From the NCBI RefSeq assembly GCF_958450345.1, contig NC_088784.1, forward strand, positions 64,505,747 through 64,569,746: DNA of 64,000 nucleotides. The letters run 5' to 3'. A program made the translations under genes and the position numbers. The stretch's first letter is position 1, and every line of letters begins with the position of its first letter. The DNA is from Calliphora vicina. Its lineage: Eukaryota > Arthropoda > Insecta > Diptera > Calliphoridae. The notes under the pieces are model-generated. The model was not told the DNA's origin. It worked only from the letters and a program-made list of their open reading frames with translations, and did not search any database. Shown here one piece after another: positions 34,905-45,410 of the stretch.

Positions 34905-35290
34905 ATTCTGGGCGTGTTTCGGCCAATGCTCGCTTTAAACGAATCAGTTGCATTTCAGCAGCGCATAATACTTAGATAGGAACCTTTTGCTCCCATATAT
35001 AGAGAATTACCTTGGACCATGGTTATTTGGCTTTGGTGTCGATTTGTCTGGTTGGTCGGGCTTCACGTACGATCTCTTACGCTTCGGGTTCTTGTAATAG
35101 AACCATTTTTCATCGCAAGTAATGATTCGCTCCAAAAATGATTGAGTAGCTCCCAATAATTTTGCAAGCTACTGTTGAACAAACCATCTGTCGCACGTTG
35201 AAACCAATGAAACGCATTCACCATAAGCTTTGGTAAGCAATCGGTGTGCTTCGGAAATAAAGCAAAACTTCCCGTATATGACACCTTGTT
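34905..35290 (-). pseudogene. Mariner transposase fragment
   Basis: Minus-strand fragments include FHWFQRATDGLFNSSLQNYW, then in another frame RIITCDEKWFYYKNPKRKRS, then YVKPDQPDKSTPKPNNHGPR. The ITCDEKW block contains the first catalytic aspartate region of mariner transposases, and KRKR...PDQP...PKPN is characteristic. A frame change between the parts and a stop soon after the NHGPR segment make it inactive. It differs in sequence from the 25580-25990 copy in the part retained, so I cannot tell whether they are the same family. Confidence 0.75.
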
Positions 35291-36367
35291 GGCACAAAAT
35301 TCGACAATTTCGAAGTAAAAAAAAAACTTTGTTGTAAAGCTGTGAATAATTGTGAACTGATCGACAAAAAATCCGATAGTAATACTTGTGAGTGTTTTTG
35401 GGAAGTTAATGCTTAATGGGAGCTAAGATAATTCAGGACCGATTTTATATACAATTCAGTAGTGTTATTTTTATATAAATAAAAATCAATAGTGTTGAAT
35501 TATAGCCTTTTAAATGTTTTCGGAAGTATAGTTATTGTTAATTATGCTTCGATCGTAACAAAATTCTTTTAAATACAATACATACATGAAAGTTATATGT
35601 TTGATATGAATATTTGCCAGAGATTTTAAATGTTTATGTGATTTTATGGGGTTGATCTGATCCCCACAAAATTTGATTTCTTCGTACATAAAACATAGTT
35701 TTCTCTAACCGCTAAAGTTTTTTTTTCGGGTTAGGTGAAATAATGAAAGGATTTGTTCCGTTTTTTATAAGATTCGTCGCAATGTTCAGTAGAATATCGC
35801 TTGCCAAACATAAAAATTCCGACATGAAAAGACACACATTGAAGAGCATCGTTTTATCGACTCAGAGTGTGATTATGCGTCAATTTGTACACTGTCAGTT
35901 GGCTGTTACAAACATTAGCTTAAACGCAAAATACCCTTCCCACCTGTGGTGGTGTAGGATATAAAAAAAAGCTAAAACTTTTCAACTTTTTCTCATCTAT
36001 TGAACAAAGCCAAATCATTAATCATACTTTAGTTTCATCTTACAAGTATATAATAGAATGAAAAAGCATTATACGAGGATTGACTTAAAAGTTCTTACAA
36101 AACAATACAACAAATTTTAATTTTATTTTACCTTCGCCATGAGCAGTTGTATTGTAATAATTGTAATATATTTGTTATTCCATTTCTAATTTCTACAATT
36201 TTCATTTGCGATAAAGTATATTCTGGATCATTCATTGGTTGGCACTTACAACAACCAGGATCCGAACATATTCGTTTATTTACCTATAAACAACACGAAT
36301 GTCAACGAAGTTCATAAAAATTATCAAATACGAAACAAACATCAAAATTAATAGCTGATATGGATCA

Positions 36368-36746
36368 CGTACGTGACATTTGTACGCCTATAGAGTGGAA
36401 TAGATTTTGCAAAAATAAGAGTATCTGAAAAATAATTTAGACTTTATGTTCCATTCAGATGGTACTGTATTTTAAAATAATAAAAAGTTCTTTCGAAATA
36501 TTGTTGTCCAAAATATTGAGCGAAATAAGAGTATATCGTACGTGACATAAAACGGAACTCATTTTGAGGTACATGTAGAAATATGCGAACGTTTTCGAAT
36601 CGTGAGAGTCGTTATGTTTTCTTTTAATTTCCTACACTAAACGAAATATTTTTCCTTTACAATCCGTCATATTTAAATAAAAACAATCTTTGGATGATTT
36701 TATAATAAATAAAATTTAATATCGTACGTGACATACCGTACGTGAC
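36368..36746 (+). repeat. Four copies of CGTACGTGAC
   Basis: CGTACGTGAC occurs at 36368, 36537, 36723 and 36737; three of them are followed by AT and the last by AG. The two last copies are 14 bp apart. A short frame at 36742-36936 begins beside the last copy but has no recognisable motif. Confidence 0.6.
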
Positions 36747-37453
36747 AGATTTTTCTCTTATAATAAAACAATATATATTCTGTAAATATAGGTATACAAA
36801 AACTAAAAAAGTAAATAGAAAATATACATTCGGTTTCAATAAACAATTTGACAATAGCAAAAAAACAATCAGAGTCAAATTCATTTCATACTTCAAGCTA
36901 ATTGGGAGCCTAGTTTTCGCCGCAATTTTAGCCTAAAACATATCTAAAACATTAAAAAATTAAATATAATCAGTTTAAACTATTATTTTTGTCTTTAAAA
37001 TGTTGTAATATGATCTAAATACTTACACATAGTAACATTTTATTATTTTCTTCTATTCAAATCATCTTGAAAAAAAGTTTCAAGGGTTTTTGTGTTTTCA
37101 GTCGTGGTAGCGATTCTCGTGGAATTGCCCATATACAGTGAGCCTCAAAAGTGAGTATACACAAAAAATTATTTAATAATTTTGTAAGATAATGAAAATC
37201 CTAAAATTTATCCATCGATTAAAATTTTTAAGTTTGGGTTGAATAATAGATTCTATTGTGAAAAAAAAGATTTAAGTCGGGCTATAATGATTTTCATGAT
37301 ATTAAAAAAATCGTATCTTATGAATCTAAATCAATATATCAGATATAAGTTCTAGAATTTTGGCTTTGAATATTGGAAAAACCGGTTAATAAATGGCTAA
37401 GATTTGAGATGTTTACTAAACATTTCGTATTCTAATGTATTAAAAAATAGTAA

Positions 37454-37765
37454 AAACAAGTAAGAGAGCTATATGAATGTGCCGAATCTTATATACCCTT
37501 CAACAAATTATACTTCAAAATAAAAATTTTAAATATTTTTAGGTAAACAAAATTTTTTTTTTCCAAAGTTGTTTTTTCATTTTTTTGAAAAAAAAAATTT
37601 CGAATTGTTTTTTTAAATTTTTTTTTAATATTTAGCGAAAAAAAACCTTTGGGAAAAAAAATTCGGGTTAAAAATATTTTTCCGATTTTTACCCATTGTA
37701 GGTCCAAATTACTATGGTCTTATATACGTCGTTGCAAAGGTCTTTGAAATATCTATCATTACTTT
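37454..37765 (+). repeat. R1 repeat, 5' part
   Basis: It starts AACAAGTAAGAGAGCTATAT and includes GTGCCGAATCTTATATACCC and CCATTGTAGGTCC. It stops before the CTATCTATAACGATCC block. Confidence 0.75.
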
Positions 37766-38348
37766 TTAGCGGGTAAATTTAAAAGATAATAATAACCTTT
37801 TGTATGGTTCCTGAATCAACTAAATCCGATTACAGCTTTACAAGATATGAATACATTTTTCACTTTACAAAAATCGAAATTCGTGAATAAAATCGCGAGT
37901 TTTTCAAAATTTAAAAATAAAAATGACTAAATGGCACGAAATTTATTTTTACATAAAATATTTGTATCGTACTTTAAAATATTTGGTTTTTAGATGACGT
38001 AGAACATTTAAACCTTGGGAGCACTAACAAAGTGTAAAATAAGATCCACGGTAATATACATGTCATAAAATAACTGAATACATGAGTATGTAAAGGACCT
38101 CTTTGGTAGTGTAATTTAAGATTATATGGAACTTATCTGCATAAAATGTAATGCTATTTAATTACATGATTTCTAAACTCTTTAAGTCAGTTCCATTTAA
38201 GAAATTTGAAGAAGACCTTTTCCCATTGCCCTCATATAATAATTCTAACTATGTATATATTTGTAAATGTTGAATGAACCACTATTACAACTAGACATAG
38301 ACATATATAACTAATAATAACACTATTACATATATTTTCTGTTTGCAG

Positions 38349-38623
38349 GACGTGCTGCTGGTGTTTTATATGCTGGAGCACAGGCAACACCAGATGTTGG
38401 TGCCGGCGCTGTATTGGGTGGTGATACATCTCAAGGTGGTTATAGTGGTTCCGAAGCATATGCCAATGGTAAAGTTTCTAGCCGCACACGTACCATTGTG
38501 GCCGGTAATACTCAAGTCTCACATGGAGGTGCAAACTCACAGTTGCCACCACAGCCCGTAACAGAAAATGCCAATGCCATACAAAAGATACGACCACCCA
38601 AGAAATATCAATCATCGGAAACG
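38349..38623 (+). CDS. Gly/Ala-rich secreted-type protein: middle exon
   Basis: The acceptor TTTGCAG ends at 38348 and the donor ACG|GTAAGA follows 38623. The exon enters in phase 1 (G|GA) and leaves in phase 0. It encodes GRAAGVLYAGAQATPDVGAG, AVLGGDTSQGGYSG..., SSRTRTIVAGNTQVSHGGAN, then QLPPQPVTENANAIQKIRPP and KKYQSSET. The Gly/Ala repeat character continues from the 27258 exon, which supports the join. The second half is a basic Pro/Gln/Asn linker. The next exon can be 38851 or, by skipping, 57960; both are phase 0. Confidence 0.85.
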
Positions 38624-38850
38624 GTAAGAGAATGAGAAGAGAAAAAGATAAAGAAAAGAAATTGATTTTTCACTTTTATTCGATATATTGTTTTTGAACA
38701 AGGGTGTTTTGGACATTTCCTAGCCTATATATAATTGATAAATTGACGAGGGGGGTTTAAAGAATATGACGAGGGGGAAAATTAATTTCAAAGTTAAATT
38801 TGTATTTTTCATTTCATATATTTTTCATTTTATTTCACAACATGTTTTAG

Positions 38851-39537
38851 TATGATAATAGTTTTAATAATGGTGTTGCCTTCTACACCAATAAAACCAA
38901 AAACATCTATGATATTGAACAAGAGAAGCCAGCAGCAGCAGCTGCAATTGTTATTACGAAAACCATAAACAAAACCACATTTACCACACCACCACTCCAC
39001 CAGAGTGATGCCAAATTCTATAATGCACCAGCACAGTCATTAAATATTGATGAAAATGATAGTAATCGTCATTATCAAATTTCTAGTAATGACTACAATG
39101 CAACTCCATTAGTAACGACATCAGCCGCATCATCCGCATTATCAGTAACACCTAAAATCATTCATTCATCCGCTTCATTAAGCCATTCTTCGAATGTAGA
39201 CAATACCAGTGGAAATCTGGCCCAAGGTGTTGGTAGCGATAATAATGATGGAACTGCCATAATTATAACAAGAGATAGAACTAAATTACGTACTAGACAA
39301 CACAGTCATCATACTCACAAACATCATCGTAATCATCAACATCCAAAACGTATTAATTTAAACAGACAACGTCAACGTTCTAAAACTATTGTTAAAGTTG
39401 TGGAACAGCAACAGCAACAGCAACAACAATCTCTGCAACCTACATCCGAACATCAGCAACAATATCGTTCAACGGAAGAGTTGTTTCCCATAGAAACCCA
39501 ACAACAGCAACAAATTTACCACCAACAGGTAGAATAA
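38851..39537 (+). CDS. Gln/His/Asn-rich exon of the same gene, possibly an alternative terminal exon
   Basis: The acceptor ATGTTTTAG ends at 38850 and the frame stays open for 228 codons to a TAA at 39535-39537. The frame starts YDNSFNNGVAFYTNKTKNIY, has a short poly-Ala, Ser/Thr-rich parts, a His/Arg-rich stretch (HSHHTHKHHRNHQHPKR), an eight-Gln run and a Gln-rich tail (QQQQQIYHQQ). Two readings are possible. It may be a terminal exon, with AATAAA at 39623-39628. Or it may be internal, using the donor CAG|GTAGAA after 39528, which is phase 0 and joins 57960. Such a long open frame with codon-like composition in 75 per cent AT DNA supports real coding. I do not recognise the family. Confidence 0.7.
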   Translation, partial: YDNSFNNGVAFYTNKTKNIYDIEQEKPAAAAAIVITKTINKTTFTTPPLHQSDAKFYNAPAQSLNIDENDSNRHYQISSNDYNATPLVTTSAASSALSVTPKIIHSSASLSHSSNVDNTSGNLAQGVGSDNNDGTAIIITRDRTKLRTRQHSHHTHKHHRNHQHPKRINLNRQRQRSKTIVKVVEQQQQQQQQSLQPTSEHQQQYRSTEELFPIETQQQQQIYHQQVE

Positions 39538-39812
39538 CCACATTTAAATTAAAATATACAGGACCTAACGGAAGTAAAGAGAACAAAAACTAATTTCAAT
39601 TATTATTATTATTATTCTGTATAATAAAATGGTGTAATGGTTTTATTTTTATGGCACACCAACACACTCCAGCACTTCCCTTCACACTCAACTATTCCCT
39701 TCACATAATTATATTTATAATGAAATTAATATGAACTTTAGTAAAACTTTACAAAATGGGGGCCAATAGAAAATAGCTGGTCCTTGTTGCACAGTGGCAC
39801 GATCGTGTCTTA

Positions 39813-40436
39813 TTGAAGAGGTATTATCGGCTGTGCCGAATCTTATATACCCTTCACCAAATTATACTTTAAAATAATTTTTTTTAAAAATCGAACAAAT
39901 TACATTTTTTTTTATTGTTTTGCAAAAATTTTTTTCGAAATTGTTTTTTAATTTTTTTGAAAAAGTTTTTTTCCAATTTTTTTTTTTTAAATTTAAAAAA
40001 AAAAATTTTTTGAAAAATTTTATGACAAAAATTTATGACTACTTGATGAAAAAAAAATTCGGGTTAAAAAATATTTTTCCCAATTTTGACCATTGTAGGT
40101 CCAACTTATATACATCGTTGCAATGGACTTTTAAATATCTATCATCTAATGATCCATATTGTCTATATTAATGACTTGGTAATCCAGATACATATCAAAA
40201 AATGGGCCAAAAATCGACGATGTCACGGTTTTTTCCTTATATCTCAGCCATTTCTGGGCCGATGTTGTAGATTTTAAATACCAACCGAGCCGGAAGAATT
40301 CTCTTTGGGGGCTACGGACAGTTGATTTCAACATACAGGCGGACAGACGTACATACGGACATGGCTATATCGACTTCGCTATCTATAACGATCCAGAATA
40401 TATATACTTTGTAGGGTCGAAAGTGAAATATAACAA
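39813..40436 (+). repeat. R1 interspersed repeat
   Basis: From TATTATCGGCTGTGCCGAAT to GAATATATATACTTTGTAGG, with CCCAATTTTGACCATTGTAG and ACATGGCTATATCGACTTCG between. The short open frames within it are chance. Confidence 0.8.
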
Positions 40437-40587
40437 GTTAGAGTATTATATTTGGCTGAGTAGAATTTTATTTGCCCTTTACCTTCAAATCTTTAAAATA
40501 AAGATATTATTTTTCTTTTGTTAAAAAATGTGAAAAAATTTCCACAAATTGGCCCATTATGGATCCGAATTTCAAAGGCGTGATTAT

Positions 40588-40700
40588 GGTTTTTATCCCT
40601 GGAATTCTCGAGACAAATTTACCAGGAATTTTGCCAATTTTTCACTACCCGATTCCCGTCAATAAAAAACTGACGAAACTACAAAGAAATCAAGTTAAAA
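40588..40700. mobile_element. Partial relative of the CCCGGGAA hAT-like element
   Basis: GGTTTTTATCCCTGGAATTC, CCAGGAATTTTGCCAATTTT and TCACTACCCGATTCCCG match the left end of 17906-18691. AAAAACTGACGAA follows as it does there. No right terminus is visible. Confidence 0.7.
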
Positions 40701-40811
40701 CGCTTATATCTCGGCAATAATATACCGCTTAAAAAGCCGAAATTTAATGGAATTTCTCCATAAACTGCACGTTTTTTCTAACTTCTGAATATGAAAAATT
40801 TCATAAAATAT

Positions 40812-41404
40812 TGTTACGAAGTTGTACTTGAATTCAAATATAACGATTTTAACGGCTGATTTAAAAGTAGCATAATGCTTTCAAATAACAGTGCTGTAGA
40901 ACTGTAACATATCTGTGGGCATTATTAAATAAAAGCTTTCAGTTGATTTGATCGTAAGTTGGCAACGCTGTATTCGATTTCGAATATTCAGTTAAGGAAC
41001 ATTGTAGAAAGTACACCACAGATGGCGTATGTATTAGAAACCTATAGACAGTTAAAGAGCTTTCTAGATGATAATGCAGTGTTATAAATAGTGGCAGAGG
41101 TTGCAGTCGTGAGTGAGTTTATCAGAGTCGCTTTTCGAATAAACATCATCTAAGTGCCTTAAAGTGTGTTGTGTTTTTCAAGTAAATTCGTGTACATTAT
41201 AAATTGTGTCTGTAATTCTGAGAATTTATAAACGTGTATAAAAAAACATTGAGTGGCTATTTAATTCTGTTGTTGTTGTACATTTTAAAAAAATAAAGAG
41301 TTGTTACAATTTTCAAACTACTAAACTGCTTTTATTTGCAATCAAAAGTATCCGGTTTATTTAAAGGAAATAAACCAACGTTTTGAAAAGGTTAAAACGT
41401 AACA
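40812..41404 (+). mobile_element. Solo LTR, complete, plus orientation
   Basis: A 593-bp element begins TGTTACGAAGTTGTACTTG and ends GGTTAAAACGTAACA, flanked by ATAT (40808-40811 and 41405-41408). It contains a TATA-like GTTATAAATAG near 41085 and AATAAAGAG near 41295. The last 130 bp match the other LTRs; the 5' half belongs to a distinct subfamily shared with 44685-45100. It therefore carries a promoter and a polyadenylation signal inside the host gene's intron in sense orientation. Confidence 0.88.
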
Positions 41405-41654
41405 ATATTAACACATTTGGTCATATTTCTACAATAAAAAAGGCAAAAGTCTGTATAAGGCCGAGATAGACGCATTTGAAGGAGTGTGTACTATTGAAGT
41501 ACACTTTTACTCGGAGACCCATAGGCTCCATTGTGATACCCTTAAATAATATAACTTAAAACTTAACTAAATTAAATTAAATTGTCTATAAATAAATTTT
41601 GCCAATAAAGGCCCTCAAGAATTCGAAGGTATTCTTATTGCCACAATTAAAAAT

Positions 41655-43332
41655 CTAGACACCCTTAGCCCAATCAGCACCCTTAAAGTATACATCCTCC
41701 GAATTCCCACTATATACGGCAACTTCGTCTAAATGTCTACTTTCAACCAACTGCCATAGATCGGTACTGATGTCCCCATCAATATCATTCCGATCGATGA
41801 CTGCAGCCTGAAAATTGCAATCCTGGCTCAAAGATTTCTTCACCTTCTTAGTTGATAAGGACGGTTGATCGTCGCCACATCTAGCTCTCTTAATAATCTC
41901 CTTTTGGGAGCCTTTAACAGCGCTAGCAGGAGTTGAACCACCAGCCTTCACCGATGGCGGGATCTTCAGTAACTTCTTCAAGGAATGCTGAACACTGCCA
42001 TCATTGTTCCCTTTAAGGTCCCCTTTACGGAGTACCTTAGGGTAAATCATCGGAATTTTCTCTGCACTCTTCAGTCTTGGTACCTGTGAAGATGACGTTG
42101 ATGCCCTACTATCATCCACAGTTCTTGCCGTAGCCCTGAGCGTTTCAGAAGTTGGAGCACCACCTTTCTTATTTACACCCAAGCGACAAGCTGATGAGGT
42201 CGCCGACCCTACACTCTTACGAGAGCTTACCTGGTCGACGACATCTGCATGTCACTCCCCAGAAAAGGACGAACCCTTAACTGCAGTCAGTAAATTCTTT
42301 CAAAATTAGAGACGTCCCGCCGATGCTTTTTGAGAAGATACTTCTGTTTTAAGGTAAACGAAGCCGGATCTCTCTTCTCCATCTTAGCCAGATAAGCTAG
42401 AGCAGTCATGCCCAAGCCCTATACTCTTGGTACTCTTTTGTTTTTGTAATTGCTCTTAGCTATAGGCTGTGTGTTTTGTATACTCACTAGAGCACTCAGC
42501 ACTAGCAATACAAAATACACAAACAACTTTGTCTTATTATTTTTTTGTCGTTCTTCACTGAATACACGCATGTTGAAAGCAACAACACTTTCGTATGCTT
42601 TGCTGGTAAACATTGACGACTGCGATCATCCATGTAGATTTTGTTTTTGTTTATCGTATGATATTTTAAAAATGTGTGTGTTGAAAGTGAGTTTTTTTTT
42701 CTTTTTTCTTTGTATGAATTGGTTTTAACAACAACAAATATTGAATAAAAAGTAGTTTTTCTTTAAATGTATTGGTGTTTACTCTTCCATAAGGAACTTG
42801 TGGGCACCCCTGAGCTAGAGTTTTACATGTTCCGCTCCCAGCCTTCTCTTCCTTCATTCTGCTGGTATTCAAAAAAATCACGTAGAGGTACACTTGGCAA
42901 TTCCACCACGGAAACCTGCGGAACAAGCTTGGCCTACTCAATACCATGTGGGCGATCTTCTAATGATCGACTTATTTGGATTACCTTGTCCTCGTCGGTG
43001 CGAGGTGATCCCTCTGCCTTCGGACTGTTAGTAAATATCACAGTGATATCTATCTCCTCATCAGAGAGCAGAGCCATTTCCTCGAACTTTTAAATAATAC
43101 TCGAATCACCATTAGAGTCTCTCGACAATTCCAGAAGATCATCGACATTCAAAACCCTGACCTGACCTTCATGCTCCATTATCCTGACATAAAACTCCAT
43201 TATTTCCTCATCGTACCTGAAAATCGTAGCTGCAACCACAGCTAGCCCTTCCACGGTACTCCCTTCCTTATCTTTAATTTTGCGCAAACTAGGCAACTAA
43301 CCATTAACTGTCAAGGTGAAATTTCGGGACAT
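41655..43332 (-). pseudogene. Decayed retroelement-type ORF (possible DUF4780-like protein)
   Basis: Read on the minus strand, an ATG at 43332 starts MSRNFTLTVNG, then a stop, then 67 residues from 43296 (acidic, RYDEEIMEFYVRIMEHEGQV), another stop at 43090, and a continued frame to 42823 with one more internal stop. After an unassigned stretch (about 42470-42820) comes MEKRDPASFTLKQKYLLKKH, a frameshift, and a long frame from about 42240 to 41655 that is Ser/Lys-rich and ends VIDRNDIDGDISTDLWQLVE... GADWAKGV. The last block resembles the start of the DUF4780 domain seen in insect retroelement-linked proteins; that match is from memory of the pattern and is not certain. No reverse transcriptase is seen. 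Similar, GC-richer sequence at 45411-45640 is probably its upstream leader, displaced by the piggyBac-like insertion. Confidence 0.5.
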
Positions 43333-43454
43333 AGTTAACTGCACTCGTGAAATGTTTAGATCTGCCCAAAACACAACTGAGTAACAACTATCACGATATG
43401 AGAAGATAATAAGAGAATTAAATTGATAGAGCGCAATGGAAGAAAGTAACTTAA

Positions 43455-45406
43455 CCCATTTCGCTACGAGATAAAATTTTTATTAATTTTCCGATTTTTC
43501 GTTTTCTCAGAAAAGCCTGTTCAAAATTTCGAACAGTTAAGTTTAAACCAGGGTTTCGATATTCAGCTCTAGCAACATATTTCTTACATTTGACTATGCA
43601 ATAAATATGAAATTATCTCATTTCATCACAATCAGCTAATATAAATATTCATACTGTTCGTTCGTATTACTATTAAAATCCATTGCATATCCACCAAAAT
43701 ATATGTTCGTGCTTTAGTACCACACACAGTTTTTCTGTCGTGCTAATATTGCACTCCATTCGTTTTATTTTGTTGTGCTGGCAAACTTTTCTAGCAAAAA
43801 TACACACTTCTGTAGTTGTGCTATAGCACAATTGACATTTCTGCAATTGATGCTATCAGTTGCTGTTCTTGATAAGTGCATAACAAAATATCAGTAAACA
43901 CACCCAATGTACAGTTGGGCAGAATCAAAATTTGTTTGAAATAATTCTGGCATTTCTAAACGGCTGATCTGATCAGGATAAAATTTGACGCGGGCATAGC
44001 CAAGGAGTATTCGAGTATTCAGGGGCGGCGCTATGGGGGCTCAGAATAGGGTACCTTCGACATGCAAAATCTTTAAACACGTGCCATTTTCAATTTTACC
44101 ATTCGATTTCAAAGAGTTTTATATGTTTAGAAAGCGCTCGCCTATGTCTTGAAAAAATATGCTTGTGTGTGCTATTTATCTCTTATACTTTTCGAGTTAT
44201 AGGCATTTCAAAATTGAAATTTTAAAATTTTGCCATACCTTGGTCCGCTTTTTTAAAAATATAGGTCGTACTTTTTTTGTTAGTTAGACAACTAAATTAT
44301 CAGTAATATACAAAATATTTCAGAGTAATATCGATTATAGATCCAAAAATAAACGATTTTCAATTTAAGAATTCAAAAAATAGTAGATTTTTGCTGTTTT
44401 TTGGATGAAAAGGTGACTTAAATCTTTTTTATTAAAAAAAACTTTCTTTAAGAACATATAACAGAGAATATTTTGGTATAAAAAACATGTCCTATTTTTT
44501 GAACATGTTGCCCTTTCGTCCTTCGGAATTTGACCTATTTTTTGATAAAAATTTCAACTTTGGGCCACATGTTCTAAAATCACAAAAACCTTTTGAAAAG
44601 TTTTTTTACACTTTGTAATTTGGAATAACAAATTTAAAAAACGTTGAAAATTTCATTGAGTTTTGCTAATAAATAAAGATTTTTTAGTTTGAAAATTGTA
44701 ACAACTCTTTATTTAAAATGTACAACAACAGAATTAAATAGTCACTCAATGTTTTTTATACACGTTTATAAATTCTCAGAAATACAGACACAATTTATAA
44801 TGTACACAAATTTACTTGAAAAACACAACACACTTTAAGGCACTCAGTTGATGTTTATTCGAAAAGCGTCTCTGATAAACTCACTAACGACTGCAACCTC
44901 TGCCACTATTTATAACACTGCATTACCATCTAGAAAGCTCTATTTCTACAATGTTCTTTAACTGAATATTCGAATTCGACAGCGTTGCCAACATATATGT
45001 TACAGTTTGCTATTACAGCACTGTTATTTGAAAGCATTATGCTACTTTTAAATCAGCCCTTAAAATCGTTATATTTGAATTCAAGTACAATTTCGTAACA
45101 ATATGTTGGCAATAATTCCTCATGTTTATTATTTTAATTTTATTTTTTTTAATATTTTTAAAAATTAATTTAGAAAATGTCTATTTTTAGACACTTTTTT
45201 TAATTTAATGTAATTGTAGAAATTTGCCCCTATCAACGAGAGATAGGGGGATGGTCACGTCGGGATATAGTTTTTTATTAGCTAAAAGATGAGACTTAAC
45301 ATTCATACCAAATTTTTTTAGTAATTCCACCTATTTCACACATAGACATTTTTTTGAAAAATTTTATTTTTACTGTTCGAAAAATTGAACAGCGGAGCGA
45401 AATGGG
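43455..45406. mobile_element. piggyBac-like non-autonomous element, TTAA target
   Basis: TTAA-CCCATTTCGCT at the left (TTAA 43451-43454) is mirrored by AGCGAAATGGG-TTAA at the right (TTAA 45407-45410). Both TTAA duplication and CCC...GGG ends are diagnostic of piggyBac-type insertion. CTGTTC/GAACAG motifs lie just inside both ends. The 1952-bp interior has no transposase frame and includes the truncated LTR at 44685-45100. Confidence 0.82.
44685..45100 (-). mobile_element. LTR truncated at its 3' end
   Basis: It matches 40812-41404 in reverse from TAGTTTGAAAATTGTAAC through AACTCTTTATT, ACTGCAACCTCTGCCAC and CTATTTATAAC to the 5' terminus TTTCGTAACA (45100), then ATAT. The last 100 or so bases of the LTR are missing at the left. 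Confidence 0.82.
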
Positions 45407-45410
45407 TTAA

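Larger units (their letters stand above)
27427..38348 (+). other. Large intron (10.9 kb) filled with repeats
   Basis: The exon ends on either side are phase-compatible (G|GA), so this is inferred to be one intron. It holds a solo LTR, a 42-bp minisatellite, an LTR fragment, a MITE, a hAT-like element, R1 copies and a mariner remnant, each listed separately. Gaps such as 28720-29940, 30600-31897, 34120-34900, 35300-36360 and 36750-37450 show no supported gene. Confidence 0.7.

Noticed and set aside
37130..37166. ACAGTGAGCCTCAAAAGTGA as a Tc1 terminal repeat
   Set aside because: It resembles Tc1/mariner ends, but no partner end or transposase fragment was found nearby on the right side.
42450..43093. 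Plus-strand open frames of 92 and 108 codons
   Set aside because: They are antisense to the retroelement pseudogene frames on the minus strand.
40808..45104. A full-length LTR retrotransposon between LTRs at 40812 and 44685
   Set aside because: The two LTRs are in opposite orientation and the second lies inside a piggyBac-like element, so they do not bound one element.
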